NCBI RefSeq assembly: GCF_019977235.1
Contig: NZ_AP024646.1
Coordinates: 1,364,001 to 1,428,000, forward strand
Source: Arthrobacter sp. StoSoilB5
GTDB taxonomy: Bacteria > Actinomycetota > Actinomycetes > Actinomycetales > Micrococcaceae
DNA: 64,000 nucleotides
Direction: 5' to 3'
In this document: piece after piece, positions 9,795 through 17,403 of the stretch
How the letters are laid out: every line of letters begins with the position of its first letter
Position numbering within the stretch: the stretch's first letter is position 1
Notes under the pieces: model-generated
What the model was told of the DNA's origin: nothing
Databases searched by the model: none
The model's input: the letters and a program-made list of their open reading frames with translations, nothing else
Translations under genes and position numbers: made by a program

Positions 9795-11164
9795 CCTTGC
9801 GATGCCACCGCCCACTTTCTGCTGCCTTTGCCGCAATGCTGGCCGGGGGAGCGCTTGCGGGCGCGCTCTTGACTGCGCCGGCGGCCATGGCCGATTCCTG
9901 GCGGGACAAGGAGTACTGGCTCAAGGAATCGGGAATCACGAATGCCTGGCAGGTCTCCAAGGGAGCAGGGGTCAAGGTCGCCATCATCGATAGCGGCGTT
10001 GACGGAGGCCATCCTGACCTGAAGGGCGTCGTGGTGGGCGGTACGGACGTATCCGGTGCCGGAGCCCCCAACGGCCAGAAGAGCATCGGCGCGAAGACCG
10101 AGCACGGAACCCTTGTGGCCACCATGCTTGCCGGTCGCGGACACACAACGCCCGCAGCTTCCCCGTCGCCCTCAGCCGCGACGACGGTTCCTCCTGCCGG
10201 GGGACCGGAGGGGATCGTTGGCGTCGCGCCTGAAGCGGAGATCCTGGCAGTGTCCACTTGGCTTGGTTCACCCAACCCGGGAGGCAAAACGGACCAGGAG
10301 CAGATTCCCGACGCCGTGCGTTGGGCCGTGGACAATGGCGCAAAGGTCATCAATATTTCCTTGGGCAGCACCTCGCCGGTGTGGCCCCAAAGCTGGGATG
10401 CAGCGTTCCTTTATGCCGAACAAAAAGATGTGGTGATCGTCGCTGCCGCCGGCAACCGCGTGGGTGGCAACGTCCAGGTTGGAGCTCCTGCCACCATTCC
10501 CGGCGTGCTTACCGTGGCCGGTCTCGACGCCGACGGCCAGGCCAGTGTTGACTCCTCCTCCCAGGGGATCAGTATTGGCGTTGCAGCACCTGCCGAAAAT
10601 CTGTTGGGTGGCCTTCCCGGGGGCGGATACGCGCAATGGGCTGGAACTTCCGGGTCCGCGCCCATCGTTTCCGGCGTGGCCGCACTCATCCGGTCCAAGT
10701 GGCCTGACATGAGCGCAAAGCAGGTCATCAACAGGATTGTGAGCACGGCCAAGGACGCCGGCGCTCCCGGCAAGGACCCGCTCTACGGCTACGGTGTGCT
10801 CAATGCGGAGGCAGCGCTGAAGGATGACGTAGAGACCACAACCACCAATCCGCTCGGTTCCGTCGCGGACTGGATCCGTGTCCACCGGCGAGGTGACTTC
10901 AGCACGCCGACCCAGGCCCCGGTGGCCAGTCCTACCAGTGCGGCACCCACACTGCCCGATCCCACCGTTCCTGCTGCGGCAACTCCTGCGCATGTGGATG
11001 ACGCCCTTCCGGCCGCCGTCGTGCTCGGATTCGGCGGCATTTTCGCTGTGATCGTCGTGGGGGCGTCCATCCAATTGCGCAGGGTCGCCAAGAACCCTCC
11101 TGCTGCCGCGGAGGAGGCCGAAACGGGAGCACTGGAAGCGGTGGATCCGCCCACCAGGAAGTAG
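9791..11164 (+). CDS. Membrane-anchored S8 (subtilisin-like) serine protease
   Basis: A 457-aa exported protease. Order: signal peptide (about residues 1-34, ending AMA-DSW), catalytic domain with Asp67 in VAIIDSGVDGGHPDL, His105 in EHGTLVATMLAG and the Ser motif AGTSGSAPIVSGVAALI, then a Thr/Pro-rich linker, a C-terminal transmembrane segment (AVVLGFGGIFAVIVVGASI) and a short basic tail. The layout resembles mycosins, but there is no type VII secretion gene nearby, so I call it only an anchored subtilase. A Ser/Pro/Thr-rich insert follows the His motif. The ATG overlaps the ppx stop, implying co-translation. Confidence 0.9.
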   Translation: MTLRCHRPLSAAFAAMLAGGALAGALLTAPAAMADSWRDKEYWLKESGITNAWQVSKGAGVKVAIIDSGVDGGHPDLKGVVVGGTDVSGAGAPNGQKSIGAKTEHGTLVATMLAGRGHTTPAASPSPSAATTVPPAGGPEGIVGVAPEAEILAVSTWLGSPNPGGKTDQEQIPDAVRWAVDNGAKVINISLGSTSPVWPQSWDAAFLYAEQKDVVIVAAAGNRVGGNVQVGAPATIPGVLTVAGLDADGQASVDSSSQGISIGVAAPAENLLGGLPGGGYAQWAGTSGSAPIVSGVAALIRSKWPDMSAKQVINRIVSTAKDAGAPGKDPLYGYGVLNAEAALKDDVETTTTNPLGSVADWIRVHRRGDFSTPTQAPVASPTSAAPTLPDPTVPAAATPAHVDDALPAAVVLGFGGIFAVIVVGASIQLRRVAKNPPAAAEEAETGALEAVDPPTRK

Positions 11165-11190
11165 CTAGTGAAGATTTTCACAAAGTGCTG

Positions 11191-11196
11191 TACTCT
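11191..11196 (+). promoter_or_regulatory. -10 hexamer of ndh, leaderless geometry
   Basis: TACTCT lies 6 nt before ATG 11203, and a -35-like GTGAAG lies 17 nt further upstream. This decides the start against an in-frame GTG at 11185, which would be upstream of the predicted transcription start. Confidence 0.6.
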
Positions 11197-11202
11197 GGTT
11201 TC

Positions 11203-12660
11203 ATGGCAACCACCCCAGAGCTCATTGACCGTCCCCGGGTTCTCGTCGTCGGCGGCGGCTACGTCGGCCTGTACGTAGCCCTTAAATTGCAGAAGAAGAT
11301 CGCGAATGCCGGTGGCATCGTCACCGTCGTTGATCCCCTGCCCTACATGACTTACCAGCCGTTCCTCCCCGAGGTCGCTGGTGGCAACATCGAGGCACGC
11401 CACGCGGTCGTCTCCCACCGCCAGCACCTCAAGCAGACGGAGCTCATCCAGGGCCGCGTCACCAGCATCGACCACGCCAACCGCACCGCGGTTGTGGCTC
11501 CTGCCAGTGGTGAAGCTCCCTTCGAGATTCCGTACTTCGACGTCGTCATCGCAGCCGGTGCCATTACCCGCACCTTCCCCATCAAGGGCCTCGCTGACAA
11601 GGGCATTGGCCTGAAGACCATCGAGGAAGCCGTAGCACTGCGCAACAAGGTGCTGGAGCGCATTGAGGCCGCTTCCACCATGACGGACCCCGCGGAGCGC
11701 GCCAAGGCCCTCACCTTCGTGGTTGTCGGTGGCGGTTTTGCCGGCATCGAATGCCTCACCGAGATGGAAGACCTCGCCCGCGCAGCGGTCAAGAACAACC
11801 CGCGTGTCCGCCAGGAAGAAGTCCGCTTCATCCTTGTTGAGGCCATGGGCCGCATCATGCCCGAGGTCACCGCATCCCAGGCTGAGTGGGTTGTAGAGCA
11901 CCTGCGCAGCCGCGATATCGAGGTCCTCCTCAATACCTCCCTGGACAGTGCAGAGGGCAACCTCAAGCTGATCAACCTGCCGGACAAGACGTCCGCCGGT
12001 GAAGTTGAAGCCGATACCCTGGTGTGGGCTGCCGGCGTGCAGGCCAACCCGATGATCCGCTCCACAGATTTCCCGCTGGAACCGCGCGGCCGTGTCCGTG
12101 TCCTCCCGGACCTGCGTATTGCCGGCGACGAAGGCATCGTCGAGAACGCTTGGGCAGCCGGCGATATCGCCGCTGTCCCGGACCTCACGGGCAAGGGACT
12201 GCCGGACGGTACCTGTGTCCCGAACGCCCAGCACGCCCTCCGCCAGGCAAAGAAGCTCGCCAAGAACCTCTGGGCTTCCCGCTGGGACAAGCCGCTGCAC
12301 GACTACAAGCACAAGAACCTTGGTGCTGTTGCCGGCTTCGGCGAATGGAAGGGTGTCGCCAACATCAACCTGCTGGGCCGCATCGGACTCAAGGGCGGCC
12401 TCGCCTGGCTGGCACACCGTGGCTACCACGGCATGGCCATGCCCACGGTTGAGCGCAAGTTCCGCGTGATCTTCGGCTGGATCCTGGCCTTCTTCGCAGG
12501 CCGCGACACCACGCAGCTGATGGACCTCGACAACCCGCGCGGCGCTTTCGTTGCGGCTGCAACCCCGGCCCCCAAGCCGGCTGCTGCACCTGCCCCCGCG
12601 CCTGCTGCGGCGGAAAAGCCCGCCGAGGACAAGACTCCGGTACCGGTTGACGCCAAGTAG
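11203..12660 (+). CDS. ndh: Type II NADH dehydrogenase (NDH-2)
   Basis: A single-subunit, non-proton-pumping NADH:menaquinone oxidoreductase of the respiratory chain. The 485-aa protein has the FAD dinucleotide-binding motif VLVVGGGYVGLYVALKL at its N-terminus, the second GxGxxG (NADH) motif FVVVGGGFAGIECLTEM near residue 175, the LVWAAGVQANPM segment and the FAD-closing AAGDIAAVPDL, then a hydrophobic/amphipathic membrane-binding C-terminal region. An unusual Ala/Pro/Lys-rich tail follows from about residue 450. A strong terminator follows at 12669. Confidence 0.94.
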   Translation: MATTPELIDRPRVLVVGGGYVGLYVALKLQKKIANAGGIVTVVDPLPYMTYQPFLPEVAGGNIEARHAVVSHRQHLKQTELIQGRVTSIDHANRTAVVAPASGEAPFEIPYFDVVIAAGAITRTFPIKGLADKGIGLKTIEEAVALRNKVLERIEAASTMTDPAERAKALTFVVVGGGFAGIECLTEMEDLARAAVKNNPRVRQEEVRFILVEAMGRIMPEVTASQAEWVVEHLRSRDIEVLLNTSLDSAEGNLKLINLPDKTSAGEVEADTLVWAAGVQANPMIRSTDFPLEPRGRVRVLPDLRIAGDEGIVENAWAAGDIAAVPDLTGKGLPDGTCVPNAQHALRQAKKLAKNLWASRWDKPLHDYKHKNLGAVAGFGEWKGVANINLLGRIGLKGGLAWLAHRGYHGMAMPTVERKFRVIFGWILAFFAGRDTTQLMDLDNPRGAFVAAATPAPKPAAAPAPAPAAAEKPAEDKTPVPVDAK

Positions 12661-12668
12661 TACACATC

Positions 12669-12707
12669 CGACGACGGCTGCTCCCCTTAAGGGAGTGGCC
12701 GTCGTCG
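12669..12707 (+). terminator. Terminator after ndh
   Basis: A perfect 10-bp outer stem (CGACGACGGC / GCCGTCGTCG) plus an inner CTCCC / GGGAG stem is followed by TCGTTT. The -10 of the next gene begins 5 nt after the stem. Confidence 0.8.
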
Positions 12708-12712
12708 TCGTT

Positions 12713-12718
12713 TAAGCT
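12713..12718 (+). promoter_or_regulatory. -10 hexamer of ACT-GNAT gene, leaderless geometry
   Basis: TAAGCT lies 6 nt before ATG 12725 with no ribosome site. Any -35 element would fall inside the ndh terminator hairpin. Confidence 0.55.
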
Positions 12719-12724
12719 GTTCCC

Positions 12725-13645
12725 ATGCCTGGCGAAACCGATCTGAAGAGCCTCCTGGAGTCCCTGCATCCTGTCATTAGGGATGGCGACTATGTGTACG
12801 CGCTCTGGCCGCACGGCAGGCCGTTGGAAGGCGACATCGAGGCCGCCGTCCGTGAGGCTGAAGGGCTGACCGTGGTCCTGCGACGGGATGAGGCGGACAG
12901 GATGGGCCTCACTTACGATTTCGTGGCCTCCTGGATCACGCTCCAGATCCATTCAGCATTGGAAGCGGTGGGACTGACGGCCGCAGTGAGCGCGGCGCTG
13001 ACGCACGCAGGCATCAGTTGCAACGTCCTGGCTGGCTTTCACCATGACCACCTGCTGGTTCCTGTGGCAGACGCTGGCCGCGCTTTGGACGTCTTGCGTT
13101 TGCTGGCCCGTGGGGTGGTGCTTCGGACGGAGCGGCCGGAAGACCGCCCTGAAATCCTGGAACTCACGGCGAGGGCCTTTTCGGTGTCTCCGGTGACCGG
13201 TCAGCCGGTCCAGGGGACGCCCTTGGAAGTTGGTTTGCTGCGGGAGCTCTTCGAGTGCGACGAGTACATTCCCGAGCTGAGCATAGTAGCCGAGATTGGC
13301 GGAGACATTGTTGGGCACGTCATCAGCACCCGCGGCTGGATCGGAGACCTGGAACTCGTGGGGTTGGGTCCCATCGGGGTCCTCCCGCAATTTCAGCGGC
13401 GCGGGGTCGGTTCGGCCCTGATGCGTGAGTCCGCCGCGCGCGCCACGGCGGCCGGCGAGCCCGCGATTGCCCTGCTGGGCAGCCCCCTCTACTACCCGCG
13501 CTTCGGTTATGTACCGGCCACGTCTTTGGGCGTGGAACCACCCGAGGCTGCCTGGGGTGATCACTTCCAGTTGCTGCCGCTTCCGGCATGGCCCGACGGC
13601 GTTCGGGGAACCTTTCGCTGCGCGGAGCCATTCGAACGCGTGTAG
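12725..13645 (+). CDS. Fusion of an ACT-type domain and a GNAT N-acetyltransferase
   Basis: A 306-aa two-domain protein. Residues 1-130 match the ACT_3/ACT_7 type (DGDYVYALWPHGR, GLTVVLRRDEADRMGL, WITLQIHSALEAVGLTAAVS, GISCNVLAGFHHDHLLVPV), small domains thought to bind amino acids. Residues 135-306 are a GNAT fold of the YhbS type with VGLGPIGVLPQFQRRGVGSALM (acetyl-CoA loop QRRGVGS) and LLGSPLYYPRFGYVPA. Linking a ligand-sensing ACT domain to an acetyltransferase suggests allosteric control, which is an inference. The substrate is unknown. The gene is probably leaderless and monocistronic and lies directly upstream of a tRNA gene. Confidence 0.85.
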   Translation: MPGETDLKSLLESLHPVIRDGDYVYALWPHGRPLEGDIEAAVREAEGLTVVLRRDEADRMGLTYDFVASWITLQIHSALEAVGLTAAVSAALTHAGISCNVLAGFHHDHLLVPVADAGRALDVLRLLARGVVLRTERPEDRPEILELTARAFSVSPVTGQPVQGTPLEVGLLRELFECDEYIPELSIVAEIGGDIVGHVISTRGWIGDLELVGLGPIGVLPQFQRRGVGSALMRESAARATAAGEPAIALLGSPLYYPRFGYVPATSLGVEPPEAAWGDHFQLLPLPAWPDGVRGTFRCAEPFERV

Positions 13646-13666
13646 CTGGGATACCATGGTGCGGGC

Positions 13667-13740
13667 GCCCCAGTAGCCCAATTGGCAGAGGCAGCGGACT
13701 TAAAATCCGCGTGTTGTGGGTTCGAGTCCCACCTGGGGCA
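13667..13740 (+). tRNA. tRNA-Leu (anticodon UAA), class I architecture
   Basis: A 74-nt cloverleaf: acceptor GCCCCAG / CTGGGGC with discriminator A740, a 3-bp D stem GCC/GGC with an 11-nt loop, anticodon stem GCGGA / TCCGC with loop CTTAAAA (anticodon TAA), a 5-nt variable region GTGTT, and T arm GTGGG-TTCGAGT-CCCAC. CCA is not encoded. Leucine tRNAs normally have a long variable arm; this one does not, although A73 and the D-loop look leucine-like. Decoding of UUA codons follows from the anticodon; the charged amino acid is assumed. Confidence 0.9.
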
Positions 13741-13741
13741 C

Positions 13742-13777
13742 AAATGGAAGGGGAGGAGGTTTCCTCTCCTTCCATTT
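13742..13777 (+). terminator. Strong terminator directly after the tRNA
   Basis: A 16-bp stem (AAATGGAAGGGGAGGA / TCCTCTCCTTCCATTT, one G-T wobble) with a 4-nt GGTT loop starts 2 nt after the tRNA. A-rich and T-rich ends could let it work in both directions. Confidence 0.9.
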
Positions 13778-13862
13778 CCTGCCGCCATTTATTGGCCGCA
13801 TTCTTCAGAGATATTTCCCAGCCGGCTCGTAGATTCCCCACAGGCAACGAGTGTTATAGGGA

Positions 13863-13878
13863 TGTGACCTGAATCACT
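13863..13878 (+). promoter_or_regulatory. CRP/GlxR-like operator upstream of livK
   Basis: TGTGACCTGAATCACT fits TGTGA-N6-TCACA at nine of ten arm positions. Its centre is about 42 nt upstream of the start predicted from TAGTTT at 13901-13906, the class II activator position. Confidence 0.55.
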
Positions 13879-13900
13879 TATGTTCAGGGATCAATTGCAC

Positions 13901-13906
13901 TAGTTT
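13901..13906 (+). promoter_or_regulatory. Candidate -10 of livK
   Basis: TAGTTT, with a weak -35-like TTATGT 17 nt upstream that overlaps the CRP-like site. A poor -35 is what an activator-dependent promoter would show. Confidence 0.4.
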
Positions 13907-13979
13907 GAGTCTTAATCAGGAACACACCTGAGTTATCGCATCAAAGGCAGTTCGCACCTTTCGATCGAGGAGACAACGA

Positions 13980-15335
13980 ATGTTTGATCTTTCCCAAGCG
14001 GCGCCCCGAGCCGCCAAGCTTACAGCGCTTGGCATTGGGGTTGCCCTCCTGGCCACAGCTTGTGGTGGGTCCTCCACGCCGAGCCAGACCGGGTCAAGTT
14101 CCGCCGCCGCTGCAGGCATCTCCTGCCCGGCTCCGAGTGGAGGGGCGGGAGCCGGCAACAGCCAGGCTGCTACCAACACGGGATCCGTACCTCCCTCGAC
14201 CACCACTACCGCCACTCCTCTGAAACTTGGATCGCTTCTGCCGACAACGGGGTCGCTCGCGTTCCTCGGCCCACCCGAAATCGCTGGCGTTAACCTCGGT
14301 ATCAAGGAAGTCAATGATGCAGGCGGCGTCCTGGGCGCTCCGGTTGCGGTTGTGCACCGCGATTCCGGTGACACCAAGACCGACATCGCAACACAGTCCA
14401 CCACCGCCCTCCTGGGCCAGGGCGTGAGCGCAATCATCGGTGCGGCTTCGTCCGGTGTTTCCAAGACTGTCATCAACCAGATCACGGGCGCTGGGGTCAT
14501 CCAGTTCTCGCCGGCGAACACGTCCCCTGACTTCACTACATGGGACGACAAGGGCCTTTACTGGCGTACTGCTCCCTCCGACGTCCTGCAGGGCAAGGTC
14601 CTGGGCAACTACATGGCTACCTGTGGCGCCCAGACTGTGGGCATGATCGTCCTCAACGACGCCTATGGCACGGGCCTGCAGAAGAACGTCAAGGCAGCCT
14701 TTGAGGCCGCTGGCGGCAAGGTTGTGGCCGAGGAACTGTTCAACGAGGGTGACTCGCAGTTCAGCAGCCAGGTGGACAAGGTCATCGCCGCCAAGCCGGA
14801 TGCGATCGCACTGATCACCTTCGACCAGGCAAAGAGCATCGTCCCCCTGATCACCGGCAAGGGTATTAAGCCCACGCAGCTGTTCATGGTTGACGGCAAT
14901 ACCTCGGACTACAGCAAGGACTTCCAGGCCGGCACCCTGAAGGGCGCACAGGGAACCATCCCCGGTACCTTCGCAAAGGATGCCTTCAAGCAGAAGCTCC
15001 TCGCTATCGATCCTGCACTGAAGGATTTCAGCTACGCCGGCGAGTCCTACGACGCCGTGAACCTGATCTCGCTGGCCTCTGAAGCGGCCAAGAGCACCAA
15101 GGGTACGGACATCGCAGCCAAGCTGAAGGAAGTTTCCCAAGGCGGCGAGAAGTGCACCGACTTCGCTTCCTGCGTAACTTTGCTTCGCCAGGGCAAGGAC
15201 ATTGACTACGACGGCCAGTCGGGTCCGGTAACGTTCTCCGACGCCGGTGACCCCACCGAGGCGTACATCGGTATCTACGAGTACCAGGACAACAACACCT
15301 ACAAGCCGGTCCGTGAAGAGTTCGGCAAGCTCTAA
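13980..15335 (+). CDS. livK: Branched-chain amino acid ABC transporter substrate-binding lipoprotein
   Basis: A 451-aa extracellular binding protein of the Peripla_BP_6 type. The N-terminus has a lipoprotein signal ending LLATAC, with the lipidated Cys at residue 28, then a Ser/Thr/Ala/Gly-rich spacer. The binding domain begins LKLGSLLPTTGSLAFLGPPEIAGVNLG, and AIIGAASSGVSKTVINQ and ITFDQAKSIVPLI are further family segments. ATG 13980 has GAGGAG 7 nt upstream. The partner permease and ATPase genes lie convergently on the other strand. Leu/Ile/Val is the likely substrate class, but related systems carry other amino acids or amides. Confidence 0.9.
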   Translation: MFDLSQAAPRAAKLTALGIGVALLATACGGSSTPSQTGSSSAAAAGISCPAPSGGAGAGNSQAATNTGSVPPSTTTTATPLKLGSLLPTTGSLAFLGPPEIAGVNLGIKEVNDAGGVLGAPVAVVHRDSGDTKTDIATQSTTALLGQGVSAIIGAASSGVSKTVINQITGAGVIQFSPANTSPDFTTWDDKGLYWRTAPSDVLQGKVLGNYMATCGAQTVGMIVLNDAYGTGLQKNVKAAFEAAGGKVVAEELFNEGDSQFSSQVDKVIAAKPDAIALITFDQAKSIVPLITGKGIKPTQLFMVDGNTSDYSKDFQAGTLKGAQGTIPGTFAKDAFKQKLLAIDPALKDFSYAGESYDAVNLISLASEAAKSTKGTDIAAKLKEVSQGGEKCTDFASCVTLLRQGKDIDYDGQSGPVTFSDAGDPTEAYIGIYEYQDNNTYKPVREEFGKL

Positions 15336-15365
15336 GCCAAAGCCCTGGTTAGACCGCAACAAAGC

Positions 15366-15400
15366 AACAGGTCCCCTTCCGCACAGGAAGGGGACCTGTT
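15366..15400 (+). terminator. Terminator after livK
   Basis: A perfect 15-bp stem (AACAGGTCCCCTTCC / GGAAGGGGACCTGTT) with loop GCACA is followed by CTGCTTC. Confidence 0.88.
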
Positions 15401-15510
15401 CTGCTTCATGTGCCCCTCGTCCACGGCTCGGGTGGGCTGTGTTGTGGGGCCTGGTGTGCGTGGGTGGGGGTGGTTTTGGGGCGCAGAGCGGGCCTCGCAA
15501 CGGGGGCACG

Positions 15511-15544
15511 AAGGAGGGCCTTGGGTAAACCCAAGGCCCTCCTT
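15511..15544 (-). terminator. Terminator after livF (minus strand)
   Basis: A perfect 15-bp stem (AAGGAGGGCCTTGGG / CCCAAGGCCCTCCTT) with a 4-nt TAAA loop lies 18 nt past the livF stop. Between it and the livK terminator lies a G-rich stretch at 15429-15481. Confidence 0.85.
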
Positions 15545-15562
15545 GAACGCGAAATGCGGCTG

Positions 15563-16333
15563 CTAGACCTCGTCTGCCAGGGTTCCCAAGTACAACTGGA
15601 TGACCTTGGGGTCCTTCATGAGCTCGCGACCCGTGCCCGTGTAGGCATCCTTTCCTTGGTCCAGGACGTAGCCACGGTCGCAGATCTGCAGGCAGCGGCG
15701 GGCGTTCTGTTCCACCATGATGACTGAGACGCCGGCGCGGTTGATCTCGTGGACTCGAAGGAAGGTCTCGTCCTGCTTGACGGGGGAGAGGCCCGCCGAT
15801 GGCTCATCGAGCAGGAGTACCGCGGGATCCATCATGAGTGCGCGCCCCATGGCTACCATCTGGCGTTCACCGCCGGAGAGGGAACCGGCGCGCTGGGCAC
15901 GTCGCTTGGCCAGCTCCGGGAAGAGGCTGGTGACGAAGTCGAAGCGTTCAGCGAACGCCTTGGGCCGCTGGAACATGCCCATCTGGAGGTTCTCTTCGAT
16001 GGTGAGGGTTGCGAAGACATTGTTGGTCTGGGGGACAAAGCCGACGCCCTGCGTAACCAGCTTGTTGGCCTTCAAACCGGTGAGATCCTGGCCCCGGACC
16101 ACCACTGTGCCGGAATGGACTTTCACCAGGCCGAACATGGCCTTCAGCAGGGTGGACTTACCAGCACCATTGGGGCCGATAATGCCGATCAGCTCGCCCT
16201 TGCGGGCCTCGATGGAGCAGCCGTTGAGGATGTTGACGCCAGGAATGTAGCCCGCCACCAGGTTGGTGACTTTGACGACGGATTCACTTGCCGGAGCATC
16301 TGCCGAGGCGGGCATTGCACTGGTGCTGCTCAT
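15563..16333 (-). CDS. livF: Branched-chain amino acid ABC transporter ATP-binding protein LivF
   Basis: A 256-aa ATPase subunit. Walker A is GPNGAGKSTLLKAMFG near residue 53, the Q-loop lies in VGFVPQTNNVF, the signature is LSGGERQMVAMGRAL and Walker B VLLLDEPSAGLSP. An N-terminal extension of about 18 residues precedes the domain. The start codon overlaps the livG stop (ATGA), so it is the last gene of the livHMGF operon. It energises the LivHM channel together with LivG. Confidence 0.92.
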   Translation of the reverse strand: MSSTSAMPASADAPASESVVKVTNLVAGYIPGVNILNGCSIEARKGELIGIIGPNGAGKSTLLKAMFGLVKVHSGTVVVRGQDLTGLKANKLVTQGVGFVPQTNNVFATLTIEENLQMGMFQRPKAFAERFDFVTSLFPELAKRRAQRAGSLSGGERQMVAMGRALMMDPAVLLLDEPSAGLSPVKQDETFLRVHEINRAGVSVIMVEQNARRCLQICDRGYVLDQGKDAYTGTGRELMKDPKVIQLYLGTLADEV

Positions 16334-17403
16334 TTCCCGTCCTCCTTCTTGGTTTCTACGATGTCGGACAGTATGCCTGCGTCTTCTGTTCCCACTACCG
16401 ATTCTTCGTCGGCTTCAAGTTCTGCCTCGAGCACCTTGATGCCCTCTGCGTCGCCGAGGTCAACATCGTGGTGTGCGCCAAGGTAGGCGTCGATCACGGC
16501 GGGGTTCTTCATGACTTCGCCGGGAGGACCCTCGGCCACGATTTTTCCTTCTGCCATGACTACTACCCAGTCTGCGATGTGGCGCACCATGTTCATGTCG
16601 TGCTCCACGAAGAGGACCGTCATGCCCTCAGCCTTGAGGTTCTTAATGTGGTCCAGCAGGGACTGGGTCAGTGCCGGGTTCACGCCAGCCATGGGCTCAT
16701 CCAGCATGACGAGCTTGGGCCGCACCATGAGGGAGCGGGCCATCTCGAGGAGCTTACGCTGACCGCCTGAGAGGGAAGCCGCGTAGTCGTCCTTCTTGGT
16801 GTCCAGCTTGAACTTCTCAAGGAGCACGTCTGCTTGTGCCGTGATCTCCTTCTCGCGGCCACCCCAGATGCCCTTGAACAGAGCCTTGGAGAGGCGCTCG
16901 CCCGGCTGGTTTGCTGCACCCAGCCGCATGTTTTCCATGACTGTCAGCTTGCCCATGACCTTGGTCAGCTGGAATGTCCGCACCATGCCCATGCGTGCCA
17001 CTTTGTAGGACGAGACGCCGGCAATGCTGTTTCCTTCAAACTGCCACTTGCCGCTGTTTGGAGTGTCAAAGCCCGTGAGCAAGTTGAACAGTGTGGTCTT
17101 GCCGGCACCGTTGGGCCCAATCAAGGCCGTGATCTTGTGGCGGGGGATCTCAAGGTATTCGACGTCCACGGCGTTGATGCCGCCGAAGGACCGCGTAACG
17201 TTTTCGGCGACGACGATCGGATCCCGCTTCTTGCAGCCGGGAGTGTTTTCTCCGACCGCGATGGGACGCGAATCGGTCATGTAATCAATGTTTGCCTCGT
17301 CCCCTGTAGTGGCGCGGTGGGCAGGGCTACCAGTGTTACCAGTGCTGGATGGCGTAACTGGGTTGATTGGGTTGTTGCTGTTTTGTTCGTTGGTCTCACT
17401 CAT
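16330..17403 (-). CDS. livG: Branched-chain amino acid ABC transporter ATP-binding protein LivG, extended
   Basis: An ATPase subunit with Walker A GPNGAGKTTLFNLLTG, signature LSGGQRKLLEMARSL, Walker B LVMLDEPMAGVNP and the LivG C-terminal VVMAEGKIVAEGPPGEVM(K)NPAVIDAYLG. At 357 aa it is about 100 residues longer than usual LivG. Roughly 65 extra residues at the N-terminus are rich in Asn, Thr, Ser and Pro, and about 40 at the C-terminus are acidic. ATG 17403 overlaps the livM stop. An internal in-frame ATG (MTDSRPIAV) could give a shorter product and has no clear ribosome site. Confidence 0.9.
   Translation of the reverse strand: MSETNEQNSNNPINPVTPSSTGNTGSPAHRATTGDEANIDYMTDSRPIAVGENTPGCKKRDPIVVAENVTRSFGGINAVDVEYLEIPRHKITALIGPNGAGKTTLFNLLTGFDTPNSGKWQFEGNSIAGVSSYKVARMGMVRTFQLTKVMGKLTVMENMRLGAANQPGERLSKALFKGIWGGREKEITAQADVLLEKFKLDTKKDDYAASLSGGQRKLLEMARSLMVRPKLVMLDEPMAGVNPALTQSLLDHIKNLKAEGMTVLFVEHDMNMVRHIADWVVVMAEGKIVAEGPPGEVMKNPAVIDAYLGAHHDVDLGDAEGIKVLEAELEADEESVVGTEDAGILSDIVETKKEDGK

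Noticed and set aside
13742..13860. An integration (att) scar downstream of the tRNA gene.
   Set aside because: The tRNA 3' end is not repeated nearby and the region holds just a terminator followed by the livK promoter region.
14094..15509. A 471-codon minus-strand frame opposite livK.
   Set aside because: Mirror frame running through the livK terminator; no start signal or similarity.
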